From contig NZ_JAJEPS010000008.1 in assembly GCF_020686965.1 (NCBI RefSeq), forward strand, positions 62,001 through 126,000: 64,000 nucleotides of DNA, written 5' to 3'. Positions 16,887 through 25,504 of this stretch are shown one piece after another; the first letter of the stretch is position 1, and each line of letters opens with the position of its first letter. Under the pieces are notes generated by a model. The model did not search any database and was not told the origin of the DNA. It worked only from the letters and a program-made list of their open reading frames with translations. Source of the stretch: Hominiventricola filiformis. GTDB lineage: Bacteria > Bacillota > Clostridia > Lachnospirales > Lachnospiraceae. The position numbers were made by a program, and so were the translations under genes.

Positions 16887-19154
16887 TTGGGAAGTATTCT
16901 GGCAGGACTGGGAACGCTGTTGAATCTGTTCTTCAGTGCTGCCATGCATAAGATGTTATCGAGGGAAGCAGTCACTTTTACGCTGGTCCCCTTGTGGGAG
17001 TGCATAAGCGGACTTTTTACAGAACAGAGACAGGGAATGCTGTTCTTATCCTTTGAATGTTTTGTAATACTGTGCTGTGTGTTGTTCTTTGTACAGAACA
17101 GCAGGTCTTACCAGTCTGATTTGATGAAGGTAACGGACGATATTGAGATACCGGTACCGGTGGGACAGTATCAGCATGGTTCCTCACGCTGGTTAAAAGA
17201 GGAAGAAAAAGAGAAAGTATTTGAAGCGTATAACTTAGATCCATCCAACCCGGTTATCAAAGAATTGATAGCAACAGGGTATGATGGACTGGATTTCATA
17301 AATAACGCAGATCATGCGGATACCGGGGATGTTGGAGAGCAGGAGTACAGAGAGCTTTCCGATATCCCCGTTCCTATACATGAGGAAACGACAAGAGAGA
17401 CGAAGCAAAAGGAGAAAATGACAAGACCAGAAGAAGAGGGATTTGAAATGGTAGAGTATGAATACCATAGAGATTCCACAGAGCAGGAAACGAAGGAGAT
17501 ACAGGACGAGACAGCTGTACCAGAGGATCTTTCAGTACAGACCAAGACCCAAAAGAAGGAATTGTCTGGTGGTCCAGACCCATACCGCCTGATAAAAGAG
17601 GGTGGTATCGTGATCGGCATGGAGAAGTGTGGGAAAAAGGAAAAGATCTATTACATTGCAGACGATACCCATACCATTACAATCGGTGCGACACGTTCCG
17701 GAAAGACAAGGACACTGGTATTGCAGTCCATCTGTCTGATGGCGCTTGCAGGAGAAAGTATGGTGATCAGTGATCCAAAGGCAGAACTCTATCAGTATGC
17801 CGCCATCTTATTGGAAAAGCTGGGATATGATGTCATCTGTATCGACTTTAAAAATCCAGAAAAGAGTACCAGATATAATCTGTTGCAGCCGATCATTGAT
17901 GCAGTGAACCGAAATGAGATGGATAAGGCAGAAATGTATGCGTGGGACATTACCAATATTCTGGTCGGTGATAACACCAGCAATGAGAAGATCTGGGAAA
18001 ATGGAGAAAAGTCCACGATTGCGGCAGCGATTCTATGTGTCGTGGTGGATAATGCAAAGCGGCCAGAGTATCAGAACCTGACAAATGTTTACTGGTTCGT
18101 TGCAGAGATGTGTAAAGCAGTAGGGAATAAGGCCCCAATGCAGGAGTATGTGAAGAAACTGAAACCGGGGCATCCGGCCAGAGCGTTGTTATCCATTTCG
18201 GATGTTGCACCAAGCCGTACCAAAGGAAGTTTTTATACTTCTGCACTTACCACGCTCCGGTTATTTACATCGAGGGCAGTTTATTCCATTACCAGCCACA
18301 GTGATTATGATATTGCAGATATTGGAAAGAGGAAGCAGGCATTGTTCTTTATCCTGCCAGATGAAAAAACGACCTATTATCCGATTGCAAGCCTTATGGT
18401 ATCACAGCTCTATGAGCTGTTGGTTCACCAGTCAGATGAAAGAGGCGGAAGGTTGTTAAATCGTGTGAATTTTGTACTGGAAGAATTTGGTAACTTCACA
18501 AAGATCAATGACCTGACGAATAAACTGACCGTTGCAGGCGGACGAGGTATGCGGTTTCATTTCTTCCTGCAAAGTTTTGAACAGCTTACAGAGAAGTACA
18601 GTAAGGAGACAGCAGCCATTGTCAAATCCAACTGCCAAAGCTGGGTCTATTTGCAGGCAGATGATAAGGAAACGCTGTCAGAAATCTGTGAAAAACTTGG
18701 CAAATATACCTGTTCTGCATATCAGCTTTCCAGCCAGCACGGAAAGTATGTCAATCCATCGTCAAGCAGCTCTATCAGCCTAGTGGCAAGAGATTTGCTA
18801 ACAACAGATGAGATAAGACGTGTATCAAGGCCTTATCAGATCGTGGTGTCCCGTTCCCACCCTGCCATGATGCTTTCACCAGATCTGTCAAAATGGTATT
18901 TTAATCAGATGCTTGGACTTGGGGATAAGGAACATAATCGAAAAGTCAGGGAAGAACGGGAAAGAAAGCGTCCTATTATCAGTGATTTTAAAGGTGAGAT
19001 ACCTCTTTGGAATATATGGGTGTATTACATGAAGGACCTGATGATGAAGGAACAGCAGAAACAACAGGGAATGCCTATGCCCGTACAGCCAGGTTCCCTG
19101 TTCTCAGAAAAATTTATGCGGAGAGGAGTAAAGACAGAAAGTGAAGAAGATTAA
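16887..19154 (+). CDS. VirD4/TraG-like type IV coupling protein
   Basis: Two N-terminal membrane helices (about residues 1-22 and 48-68), a ~190-residue charged insert rich in Glu, then the motor domain with Walker A GATRSGKT (267-274) and Walker B FVLEEFGNF (529-537). Known: VirD4-type ATPases link the relaxosome to the secretion channel. Start: the TTG at 16887 has no good Shine-Dalgarno. Reading upstream in frame, AUA at 16863 sits seven bases behind AAGGGA and would add IKKKEKLI, a typical beginning for this family, so a rare AUA start is possible. The last bases overlap the 19141 gene by 14. Confidence 0.9.
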   Translation: MGSILAGLGTLLNLFFSAAMHKMLSREAVTFTLVPLWECISGLFTEQRQGMLFLSFECFVILCCVLFFVQNSRSYQSDLMKVTDDIEIPVPVGQYQHGSSRWLKEEEKEKVFEAYNLDPSNPVIKELIATGYDGLDFINNADHADTGDVGEQEYRELSDIPVPIHEETTRETKQKEKMTRPEEEGFEMVEYEYHRDSTEQETKEIQDETAVPEDLSVQTKTQKKELSGGPDPYRLIKEGGIVIGMEKCGKKEKIYYIADDTHTITIGATRSGKTRTLVLQSICLMALAGESMVISDPKAELYQYAAILLEKLGYDVICIDFKNPEKSTRYNLLQPIIDAVNRNEMDKAEMYAWDITNILVGDNTSNEKIWENGEKSTIAAAILCVVVDNAKRPEYQNLTNVYWFVAEMCKAVGNKAPMQEYVKKLKPGHPARALLSISDVAPSRTKGSFYTSALTTLRLFTSRAVYSITSHSDYDIADIGKRKQALFFILPDEKTTYYPIASLMVSQLYELLVHQSDERGGRLLNRVNFVLEEFGNFTKINDLTNKLTVAGGRGMRFHFFLQSFEQLTEKYSKETAAIVKSNCQSWVYLQADDKETLSEICEKLGKYTCSAYQLSSQHGKYVNPSSSSSISLVARDLLTTDEIRRVSRPYQIVVSRSHPAMMLSPDLSKWYFNQMLGLGDKEHNRKVREERERKRPIISDFKGEIPLWNIWVYYMKDLMMKEQQKQQGMPMPVQPGSLFSEKFMRRGVKTESEED

Positions 19155-19488
19155 CTGGAAAAAGAAATGCAGGGCGGCAGGCCGTATGGCGATTGCCGCT
19201 CTTACTATGTTCTTCCTGAAAGCGAATACCGTGTATGCCAGCGGAATCAGTCAAAGCAAGCTGGCAACAGGAACACAGAAACTCATCGGAGATGCGACCT
19301 CATGGCTCATGATCTTAGCACCAGTCGTTGCAGGACTTCTGATTATCTATTTCTGTATTCGAAGAAGTGCTGCGGATGAGATGGACCAGAAGAAGTGGAA
19401 CAACAGAATCGTGGTTGCCATTGTGTCCTGTATCGGAGCAGTCATTGGAAGTGCCACACTCAATATCATTATTGGATATTACCAGTAA
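19141..19488 (+). CDS. VirB2/TrbC-like conjugative pilin or channel protein
   Basis: GTG 19141 lies inside the end of the coupling-protein gene, with GGAGTAAAGACAG upstream. Basic N-terminus, hydrophobic signal sequence and probable cleavage after VYA (near residue 34), then two membrane helices (residues ~53-72 and ~88-112) separated by a short charged loop (RRSAADEMDQKKW). Known: this is the layout of VirB2/TrbC pilins and the related small ICE membrane proteins. Inferred: pilus or channel subunit of the transfer apparatus. Confidence 0.78.
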   Translation: MKKINWKKKCRAAGRMAIAALTMFFLKANTVYASGISQSKLATGTQKLIGDATSWLMILAPVVAGLLIIYFCIRRSAADEMDQKKWNNRIVVAIVSCIGAVIGSATLNIIIGYYQ

Positions 19489-19521
19489 AATAACACTATC
19501 CAATCATGGGAAAGGAAAAGA

Positions 19522-19839
19522 ATGGATAAGAACCAAAATGAAGCGCAGGGACAGGCAGAATTAGAACTAAACGATGACCAGATTGCCAGAAATGATGAGG
19601 TATGTAATGCGGTATTTGAGTTGTGCAAAGTCCTAACAGAAAATCAGGAATTAGAGTGGGACATGGAGTATATCGGGGATATTGCAGATTATGCTTCAAA
19701 TGCACTAACACTCTCTGGGATGAAGGTTAGATATCCAGCAGTTGTTACCTGCAAAGATGGCAGTCAGTATATTGAAGAATATGTGAACTGTGAAACCAAT
19801 CTGGCGGAAGAATCTCTGAATGCAGGAGAAGAACGTTAG
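19522..19839 (+). CDS. hypothetical acidic ICE protein, 105 aa
   Basis: ATG after GGGAAAGGAAAAGA. Acidic, soluble, no recognised family: NDEVCNAVFELCKVLTENQE then a small beta part (MKVRYPAVVTCKDGSQYIEE). It ends NAGEER, a variant of the accessory-cluster tail, although it stands among the transfer genes; this argues that the tail is not confined to the first cluster. Confidence 0.66.
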   Translation: MDKNQNEAQGQAELELNDDQIARNDEVCNAVFELCKVLTENQELEWDMEYIGDIADYASNALTLSGMKVRYPAVVTCKDGSQYIEEYVNCETNLAEESLNAGEER

Positions 19840-19880
19840 AGTAAACCTATTAACGAAACCAAATCTGAAAGGAAAAAATT

Positions 19881-20135
19881 ATGATGAAAAAAATTAATGA
19901 AACCATGAACCACATGACAGTAACCGCTTATGTAAAAGGAAACCAGATGAAGAACAAAGTAGCAGATATCCTTCGCAGAAAAGAAGGGGAAGGATTTGTG
20001 GATACCGCATTAAAAATCCTGATTTCTGTTGTGGTTGGAGCGTTACTCTTAGCAGGTCTTTATACCTTATTCAAAGACAACATCCTTCCTACCCTTACCC
20101 AGAGAATCACGAACCTGTTCAACTACCGTGGATAG
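19881..20135 (+). CDS. DUF6133 family protein, candidate Flp-like pilin
   Basis: ATG after CTGAAAGGAAAAAATT. Residues ~1-38 are polar; then comes EGEGFVDTALK followed by a 22-residue hydrophobic helix (ILISVVVGALLLAGLYTLF) and a short C-terminal tail. The GEG-F/Y-V/I-D pattern just before the helix also occurs in the 29561 protein and resembles a class III prepilin cleavage site, in which a prepilin peptidase cuts after Gly. DUF6133 has no firm function in my memory. Inferred: major pilin of the Tad-like system encoded 4-10 kb downstream; the shared motif is seen, the function is not proven. Confidence 0.72.
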   Translation: MMKKINETMNHMTVTAYVKGNQMKNKVADILRRKEGEGFVDTALKILISVVVGALLLAGLYTLFKDNILPTLTQRITNLFNYRG

Positions 20136-20155
20136 TTAGGACCAAGATACACAGT

Positions 20156-20182
20156 CTGCCGGATTGCATATGCATCCGGCAG
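20156..20182 (+). other. stable intercistronic hairpin
   Basis: CTGCCGGAT (20156-20164) and ATCCGGCAG (20174-20182) pair perfectly around a self-complementary GCATATGC core. No T-run follows, so it is more likely an mRNA-stabilising or processing hairpin after the pilin-like gene than a terminator. Confidence 0.6.
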
Positions 20183-20211
20183 TATTCATGTAAAAGAAGG
20201 GAGATTACAAT

Positions 20212-20490
20212 TTGAAGATTACAGCAAAGATCACAAAGACATTTGAAGATGCTGGAAAGCTGAAAGCCTTTGCTACGATTTGCCTTGCAGATGCGTTCCT
20301 TGTGACAGGGGTAAGAATCGTAGAGTGTGAAAAGGGACTTACGGTATTTATGCCGAGCATGAAGGATAAAGAGGATGAGTACAGAGATGTTTGTTTCCCA
20401 ATCAAGGCAGAAATGCGAACCCAGATCAATAACACGGTGCTGAATGCCTATGATGCGAGCTTAAAAGAAAATGAAGCGGATGAGGAATAA
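20212..20490 (+). CDS. spoVG: SpoVG-like regulator
   Basis: TTG 20212 follows GAAGGGAGATTACAA. The 92-residue protein has the SpoVG outline: beta strand MKITAKITKTFEDAGKLKAF, then FLVTGVRIVECEKGLTVFMP and a central segment ending in CFPIKAEMRTQINNTVLNAY. Known: SpoVG binds nucleic acid and adjusts expression of many genes in Firmicutes. Copies on ICEs are common and their role there is unsettled. It is smaller than some chromosomal relatives and is placed between the pilin-like gene and the VirB6-like gene. Confidence 0.85.
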   Translation: MKITAKITKTFEDAGKLKAFATICLADAFLVTGVRIVECEKGLTVFMPSMKDKEDEYRDVCFPIKAEMRTQINNTVLNAYDASLKENEADEE

Positions 20491-20526
20491 GCACTGTGTA
20501 AAAGGCGTACCGGGAGGTGAGATTGT

Positions 20527-21369
20527 TTGGAAGTGATACTGGTACTGCTGATTGTTGCAGTATTAAATGGAGCAATCGTTTACATTGATGAAATGCTTCA
20601 GGAACTTGTGCCAATGACACTGTATGCTGACCAGTATATGCTGGCAGCAAATGGTGGAAGCATGGTGGATGTGCTGTTTGACATTATGCTTGGCTTTGGT
20701 ATTTCGCTCATTATCCTGAAATTCTTGAAAAAAGGGTTTGAGTGCTATGTCATGTGGACGGATGGTGACCCGGATTCAGAACCGGTAGGACTTGTCGTGC
20801 GGTTCATGCAGGCAATGGTGGTGGCAGTCTGTTTTCCAGTGATGTATGGCTGGATGGGAGAAATCGCAGAAGATCTGATCGACCAGCTGATGACGGCAAT
20901 CGGAGCATCCACAGAGTATGACTGGCAGACCTGGGTCAATGGCATTTCTACGCTTGGACTGACAACAGCGATCTTTGGGCTTATCTTTATTATCTGCTAT
21001 TTCATGCTGTACTTTCAGTTCCTGATGAGAGGATTGGAAATCATGATCCTTCGTATCGGTATGCCCATGGCCTGTGTAGGACTTCTGGATAATGATAAAG
21101 GTGTATTTAAGACTTACATCAATAAGTTCTTTCAGAGCACCCTTGCAGTGGTCATTCAGATATGCCTTTGCAAGCTGGGTGTCGGAATGATGCTAAATAT
21201 CGGGATCAATATGAATGTGTTCTGGGGACTGGCCTGTATGGTGCTTGCCATTAAGACACCGGCATTCCTAAGAGATTTCCTGATACCGACGACCGGAGGC
21301 GGTGGCGCAATCAACAATATTTATCATTCTGTAAGGCTGGTAGGTATGGCAAAGAATCTGGCGAAGTAG
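20527..21369 (+). CDS. VirB6/TrbL-like polytopic channel protein
   Basis: TTG 20527 after GGGAGGTGAGATTG. Several membrane helices are visible: residues ~1-17, ~50-70, ~92-112, ~142-168, ~178-195, ~205-250. The C-terminus has a Gly-rich PTTGGGGAINNIYHS. Known: VirB6/TrbL-type proteins form the inner-membrane part of the T4SS channel; Tn1549-like elements encode a similar ~280-residue protein at the same position. Its neighbours are a small membrane protein and the PrgI-like protein, as usual for this group. Confidence 0.82.
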   Translation: MEVILVLLIVAVLNGAIVYIDEMLQELVPMTLYADQYMLAANGGSMVDVLFDIMLGFGISLIILKFLKKGFECYVMWTDGDPDSEPVGLVVRFMQAMVVAVCFPVMYGWMGEIAEDLIDQLMTAIGASTEYDWQTWVNGISTLGLTTAIFGLIFIICYFMLYFQFLMRGLEIMILRIGMPMACVGLLDNDKGVFKTYINKFFQSTLAVVIQICLCKLGVGMMLNIGINMNVFWGLACMVLAIKTPAFLRDFLIPTTGGGGAINNIYHSVRLVGMAKNLAK

Positions 21370-21378
21370 GAGGCGGCT

Positions 21379-21585
21379 ATGACACTTGATGATATTTCAA
21401 ATGCAATCATCGCCCTAATCAGGGTGGGTGCAGGCTTCCGCTTCGTTTATTGTATGGTGCGACTGGAAAGTGCAGAAGAGGAAGCCACACAGTACAGGAA
21501 AAGAGCAAAGAATACAGTGCTGTTCTATATCATAGCGGAAAGTATCTGGCAGATCAAAGATATTATTCTGTACTACTATTCGTGA
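21379..21585 (+). CDS. small conjugative membrane protein, 68 aa
   Basis: ATG after GTAGGAGGCGGCT, ten bases behind the VirB6-like gene. There is a hydrophobic stretch near residues 8-26 and another near 48-66, with a charged middle (RLESAEEEATQYRKRAKN). Small proteins like this are usual between TrbL- and PrgI-like genes of Firmicutes ICEs. The stop overlaps a GTG start of the next gene (GTGA). Confidence 0.75.
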   Translation: MTLDDISNAIIALIRVGAGFRFVYCMVRLESAEEEATQYRKRAKNTVLFYIIAESIWQIKDIILYYYS

Positions 21586-21926
21586 GGCAGAAAGGAGGAA
21601 CTACGGAACGGGAAGGCTGGGCGCTTTATATCCCAAGTGGAGTAAAGACGGATAATGAGTTATTCAATGGGTTTGGAAAAAGGGAACTGATGCAGAGTGT
21701 CATCGGTTCCCTTTTTGGCGGAGCACTTGCAGCCGTCATATGGCTTTTTAGCAGGAACGTAGCATTTACAGTGGTCATGGTATTAACTGCGATCTTTGGT
21801 TCAGTCATGATGTGTACAAAAGATCAGAACAACCAGAGCGTAGTAGATCAGATAGGCAACATGATACGTTTTGCAAAGAGCCAGCAGATATACCCTTACC
21901 GCGCACTTAGCGAGTGGGGAGAATGA
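21582..21926 (+). CDS. PrgI-like T4SS membrane protein
   Basis: Hallmarks are REGWALYIPSGVKTDNELF, FGKRELMQSVIGSLFG, two membrane helices, then MCTKDQNNQSVVDQIGNMIR and FAKSQQIYPYRAL. Known: PrgI-type proteins precede VirB4 in Gram-positive T4SS. Start is uncertain. GTG 21582 overlaps the previous stop, but the best Shine-Dalgarno, AAAGGAGG (21591-21598), points at an ACG codon at 21603, where homologues commonly begin with Met-Glu-Arg. Here PrgI is followed not by VirB4 but by 11.8 kb of methylases and Tad-like genes. Confidence 0.82.
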   Translation: MRQKGGTTEREGWALYIPSGVKTDNELFNGFGKRELMQSVIGSLFGGALAAVIWLFSRNVAFTVVMVLTAIFGSVMMCTKDQNNQSVVDQIGNMIRFAKSQQIYPYRALSEWGE

Positions 21927-22016
21927 TCCGAATACATGCAATCTTGTGTGGAAGCTAGACTAAGGCAGACAGAAAAAGAAATGTGAATACCTCTCAAACC
22001 ATAACAGGAGGTCTGT

Positions 22017-23510
22017 TTGGAATTTTTAGACTTATTTAGTGGAATAGGCGGCTTTAGACGAGGATTGGAACGAAGCGGACATAAATGTATTGGACATGTG
22101 GAAATTGATAAATATGCAAACAAAAGCTATATGGCTATGTATGGACTGTCGCATTGTAAATATGGACAATGTGACAAAGATAACTGCTGTAAGATCTGCA
22201 AAACGGAGGTGATGGAACACTGTGATGGAAACAAATGTGAAGGCGAGTGGTTCGCAAAAGATATTAAGCAAATCAGAGCAGGAGAGATTCCAAAAGCTGA
22301 AATCTGGACTTTTGGATTTCCTTGCACAGACATTTCCCTGTCAGGAAAGCGGGCAGGTCTTGAAGGAGAGCGAAGTGGACTTTTTTTTACAGTCGTTGGC
22401 CTGCTCAAAAGCACAGATACCGAAAATAAACCCGGCATCCTTATCATTGAGAATGTTAAGCATCTGCTGTCAAGCAAGAGAGGCGGGGATTTTACCGCCG
22501 TTCTCACTAACCTATGGGAAGCAGGGTATGATGTTGAATGGCAGTGTGTCAACTCAAAAGATTTCAGAGTGCCACAGCACAGAGAACGAGTGTACCTTGT
22601 TGGATATCTTGGAGGAATCCGTGGACGAAAAGTATTTCCTATCAGCGGATCAAACAGAGCGGTTATTAAAAAAGTTATAGGCGGATACCAGGGCGAGCGC
22701 GTCTATGATGGAAACGGATTGTCTGTCACTTTGACTGCATCCGGTGGCGGTGCTGGTGGAAAGACAGGACTGTATCTTTGTGACACAAAAAAGCCAGAGG
22801 AGTGGATGGAGTGCCTGAAAGAAAATGGAGAGGAAGAATGCGGAGCAAAGAACTATGCAGGATTCTTATCTTATAAAAAGGAACCGGACATGACCAGAAT
22901 TGCCAGATGTATCGTAGCAAATTATAATTCGGGCATTACCCGGTTCGGGGAAAGTTCTGGGGTGATGTACTGCAAAGCCTGTGATGAAAAGTGTACACAG
23001 AAATGTGTCGAGGCAAGGGCAGCACTTACACCAGACCGCCTGAATAAAAGACAGAATGGCAGACGGTTCAAAGAGGATGGAGAACCAGAGTTTACATTAA
23101 CGACCATTGACCGGCATGGAGTAATGATGCTGCAGTGTCCGTATTATACGGGACTGCCTATCAAAGAGGCTACAAAGAAAGGGTATGTCATGGCGCGTCA
23201 TGGGGATGGAATCAACCTGTCCTATCCAGACAGCGATTACCGCAGAGGCAGAGTGGGAAAACAGTGTTCACAGACACTTCTCACTGGAGCTAATATGGGA
23301 GTTTTAGTGTACTGCCGAATCCGAAAGCTGACACCGAAAGAGTGTTTCAGATTGCAGGCCTTTGATGATTTTCTGTTTGACAGGGCAAAGGCAGCCGGTG
23401 TCAGTGATGCACAGCTCTATAAGCAGGCTGGAAATTCAGTCACAGTGAACATTGTATATGAAATCGGTGTGCGCCTGAAGAAGATGGAGGGCTGCATCCA
23501 TGAAATTTAA
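22017..23510 (+). CDS. DNA (cytosine-5) methyltransferase
   Basis: TTG 22017 follows AGGAGG (22006-22011). Motif I DLFSGIGGFRRGLE is at residues 5-18, the catalytic loop FGFPCTDIS has Cys103, the ENV motif is near residue 144, and the C-terminal RKLTPKECFRLQAFDD and QLYKQAGNSVTV are motifs IX-X. Known: transfers methyl to C5 of cytosine in DNA. Odd: residues 47-74 carry seven cysteines inserted between motif I and the catalytic loop, and a second Cys cluster (CKACDEKCTQKC) lies in the target-recognition part. No cognate endonuclease is nearby, so protection of transferred DNA is the likely job. Confidence 0.9.
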   Translation: MEFLDLFSGIGGFRRGLERSGHKCIGHVEIDKYANKSYMAMYGLSHCKYGQCDKDNCCKICKTEVMEHCDGNKCEGEWFAKDIKQIRAGEIPKAEIWTFGFPCTDISLSGKRAGLEGERSGLFFTVVGLLKSTDTENKPGILIIENVKHLLSSKRGGDFTAVLTNLWEAGYDVEWQCVNSKDFRVPQHRERVYLVGYLGGIRGRKVFPISGSNRAVIKKVIGGYQGERVYDGNGLSVTLTASGGGAGGKTGLYLCDTKKPEEWMECLKENGEEECGAKNYAGFLSYKKEPDMTRIARCIVANYNSGITRFGESSGVMYCKACDEKCTQKCVEARAALTPDRLNKRQNGRRFKEDGEPEFTLTTIDRHGVMMLQCPYYTGLPIKEATKKGYVMARHGDGINLSYPDSDYRRGRVGKQCSQTLLTGANMGVLVYCRIRKLTPKECFRLQAFDDFLFDRAKAAGVSDAQLYKQAGNSVTVNIVYEIGVRLKKMEGCIHEI

Positions 23511-24102
23511 CATTCTCTACGTTGACCCACCATGGGCTTATAAGGTGTATAGCAGGAAAGGACAGGGTAGGTCAGCCGAAAATCATTATCATACCATGAA
23601 TATTGAAGATATCTATGATCTGGATATAGCTTCGATTGCAGCAGAGGATTCCATATTGTTCCTGTGGGTAACATTCCCATGCTTGGAACAGGGATTCGAG
23701 ACCATCCGCAGATGGGGATTTCAGTATAAGACACTGGGATTCTGCTGGGTAAAACGGTGCAAAAAGCAGACCGAAAAATGGTTCTGGGGACTTGGCTTTT
23801 GGACAAGAGCCAACCCAGAACTCTGCCTGATTGCAACGAAAGGACACCCGAAGAGGTTCAGTAAAGGTGTACATTGTGTCGTAGATACACCGGTGGAAGC
23901 ACACAGCAAAAAGCCGGACATTGTAAGAGAACGGATCGTGGAGCTTGCCGGGAATCTGCCGAGAGTGGAATTATTTGCAAGGCAGAGCTATCCGGGCTGG
24001 GTATGCGTAGGAAATGAGATAGATGGAATGGATATCAGAGACAGCCTGATTCAGTTAAGGGAACGAGAAGAGAAAGGAAGGGACAATGTTATGGATGTTT
24101 GA
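23500..24102 (+). CDS. MT-A70-type DNA adenine methyltransferase
   Basis: ATG 23500 overlaps the m5C methylase end by 11 bases. DPPW (residues 9-12), WAYKVYSRKGQGRSAENHY and the later TKGHPKRFSKGVHCVVDTP with ELFARQSYPGWVCVGNE are characteristic of prokaryotic MT-A70 proteins. Known: N6-adenine methylation; phage and ICE members act on DNA. Together with the m5C enzyme this gives the element two modifications without restriction partners. It ends in a charged helix and overlaps the prepilin-peptidase gene by 17 bases. Confidence 0.9.
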   Translation: MKFNILYVDPPWAYKVYSRKGQGRSAENHYHTMNIEDIYDLDIASIAAEDSILFLWVTFPCLEQGFETIRRWGFQYKTLGFCWVKRCKKQTEKWFWGLGFWTRANPELCLIATKGHPKRFSKGVHCVVDTPVEAHSKKPDIVRERIVELAGNLPRVELFARQSYPGWVCVGNEIDGMDIRDSLIQLREREEKGRDNVMDV

Positions 24103-24655
24103 AAGTAAGGAATATGCAGTCATATTGGCAGCCAGCTTTTTAGCTGGCCTGCTGATGGATATGATCTTAAAGAAAGTAACAAAGCAGGGAGAAACGAAGT
24201 ATACAGCTTTTCTATCCGTCTGTATCACGGCAGTTTTTCTTGGAACATATGGAACAAATGAACATGCGCTTGTCTGTACCTTATTCGGACAGATGCTTTT
24301 GTATGCGTCAGAATATGACCTGACCACGCATACTGTACCGGATTATGTCCATGTGCTTTTGTTGCTGATTGGATTATTGGAAATACAGTTCGTTCCGGCA
24401 TTGCTGGGACTTGTACTTGTGCCGCTGCCATTCTTGGCAGCGGCCCTTTTCAAAGAAGGAAGCATGGGAGGCGCAGACATCAAGCTCATGGCAGCCTGTG
24501 GATTTATTATGGGCGTGCAGAAAGGATATATGGCAATGATTGCAGGTCTTACCCTGGCAGTCATGATACAGAAAGTATATGTAAGGGAATCAGAAAAAGG
24601 ATTTGCCTTAGTGCCATATTTAAGTATCGGGTGTCTGCTGGCCATGCTTTTATAA
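24086..24655 (+). CDS. A24-family prepilin peptidase (TadV/CpaA-like)
   Basis: ATG 24086 is inside the end of the methylase gene, preceded by AAGGAAGGG; ATG 24095 is an alternative. Membrane-rich, 189 residues. The two aspartates of A24 peptidases are present in SEYDLTTHTVPD and GGADIKLMAA. Known: cleaves prepilin leaders after Gly. Inferred substrates: the 19881 and 29561 proteins. It opens the Tad-like block and is coupled to the methylase genes, so all may share one transcript. Confidence 0.84.
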   Translation: MLWMFESKEYAVILAASFLAGLLMDMILKKVTKQGETKYTAFLSVCITAVFLGTYGTNEHALVCTLFGQMLLYASEYDLTTHTVPDYVHVLLLLIGLLEIQFVPALLGLVLVPLPFLAAALFKEGSMGGADIKLMAACGFIMGVQKGYMAMIAGLTLAVMIQKVYVRESEKGFALVPYLSIGCLLAMLL

Positions 24656-24678
24656 AATCAAAAGTGGAGGAAATCAAA

Positions 24679-25485
24679 TTGAAAAAAATATTACAGAACC
24701 GTATCGTGATTGGACTGACCTGTATCATCCTGTCACTTATCATTTGTTTTGGACTTACCCCGATGTTCAACAATGCATTGAAATCCAAAGTATCCATTGT
24801 GAGAGTCAGCAAAGATATTAAGGAAGGCGACCAGATCACAAAGGAAATGGTCACCACAGTAGAGGCAGGCGGTTATAATCTGCCAGGCAATGTTGTGTAT
24901 TTGGAAGAGGATGTAATCGGCAAATATGCAAATACAGATCTATATCCGGGAGACAGCATCCTAACAAGCAAGCTGTCCGATACTCCCATGTTAAAAAATG
25001 CCTATTTAAGCAAGCTGAACGGAGAAAACAGGGCGATTTCTATCAGTATCAAATCCTTTGCGGCTGGATTGTCCGGGAAGTTGGAAGCTGGGGATATTGT
25101 GACTTTGATCGCATCGGATGTAGGAGAGAATCGGGAAACGTTAGTACCGCCAGAACTGCAATATGTAGAGATTATTGCGACTACCACCAGTACAGGGGCA
25201 GACCAAAACGTGCAGGAAGAAACAGAGGATGGGGAAGAACAGGAGCTTGCATCTGCCATTACAGTGCTTGCAACGCAGGAACAGGCAACACTTTTAGCAG
25301 AATTAGAGCAGACTGGAAGTATCCATGCAGCACTGGTCTTTCGTGGAGACAGTACCACAGCACAAAAGTTCTTAGACGAGCAGAATAAGGTATTAGAAGA
25401 ACTGCTTGCGAAAGAGGCAGCGGAAACAGAACAGGAGGCCGGAGCAGAGGAAGAAATCGTGAATGATGATCCGGAAGAGATGTAG
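24679..25485 (+). CDS. CpaB/RcpC-like SAF-domain pilus assembly protein
   Basis: TTG 24679 is chosen because GGAGG (24666-24670) lies eight bases before it; the in-frame ATG 24631 is inside the previous gene. One N-terminal membrane helix (residues ~9-27), then a SAF domain (VRVSKDIKEGDQITKEMVTT, GDSILTSKLSD) and an Ala/Glu-rich acidic C-terminus. Known: CpaB is a periplasmic or extracytoplasmic part of Tad pilus machines. No outer-membrane secretin follows, as expected in a Gram-positive host. Confidence 0.82.
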   Translation: MKKILQNRIVIGLTCIILSLIICFGLTPMFNNALKSKVSIVRVSKDIKEGDQITKEMVTTVEAGGYNLPGNVVYLEEDVIGKYANTDLYPGDSILTSKLSDTPMLKNAYLSKLNGENRAISISIKSFAAGLSGKLEAGDIVTLIASDVGENRETLVPPELQYVEIIATTTSTGADQNVQEETEDGEEQELASAITVLATQEQATLLAELEQTGSIHAALVFRGDSTTAQKFLDEQNKVLEELLAKEAAETEQEAGAEEEIVNDDPEEM

Positions 25486-25504
25486 CAGAAGGAGGCAGTG
25501 AGAT

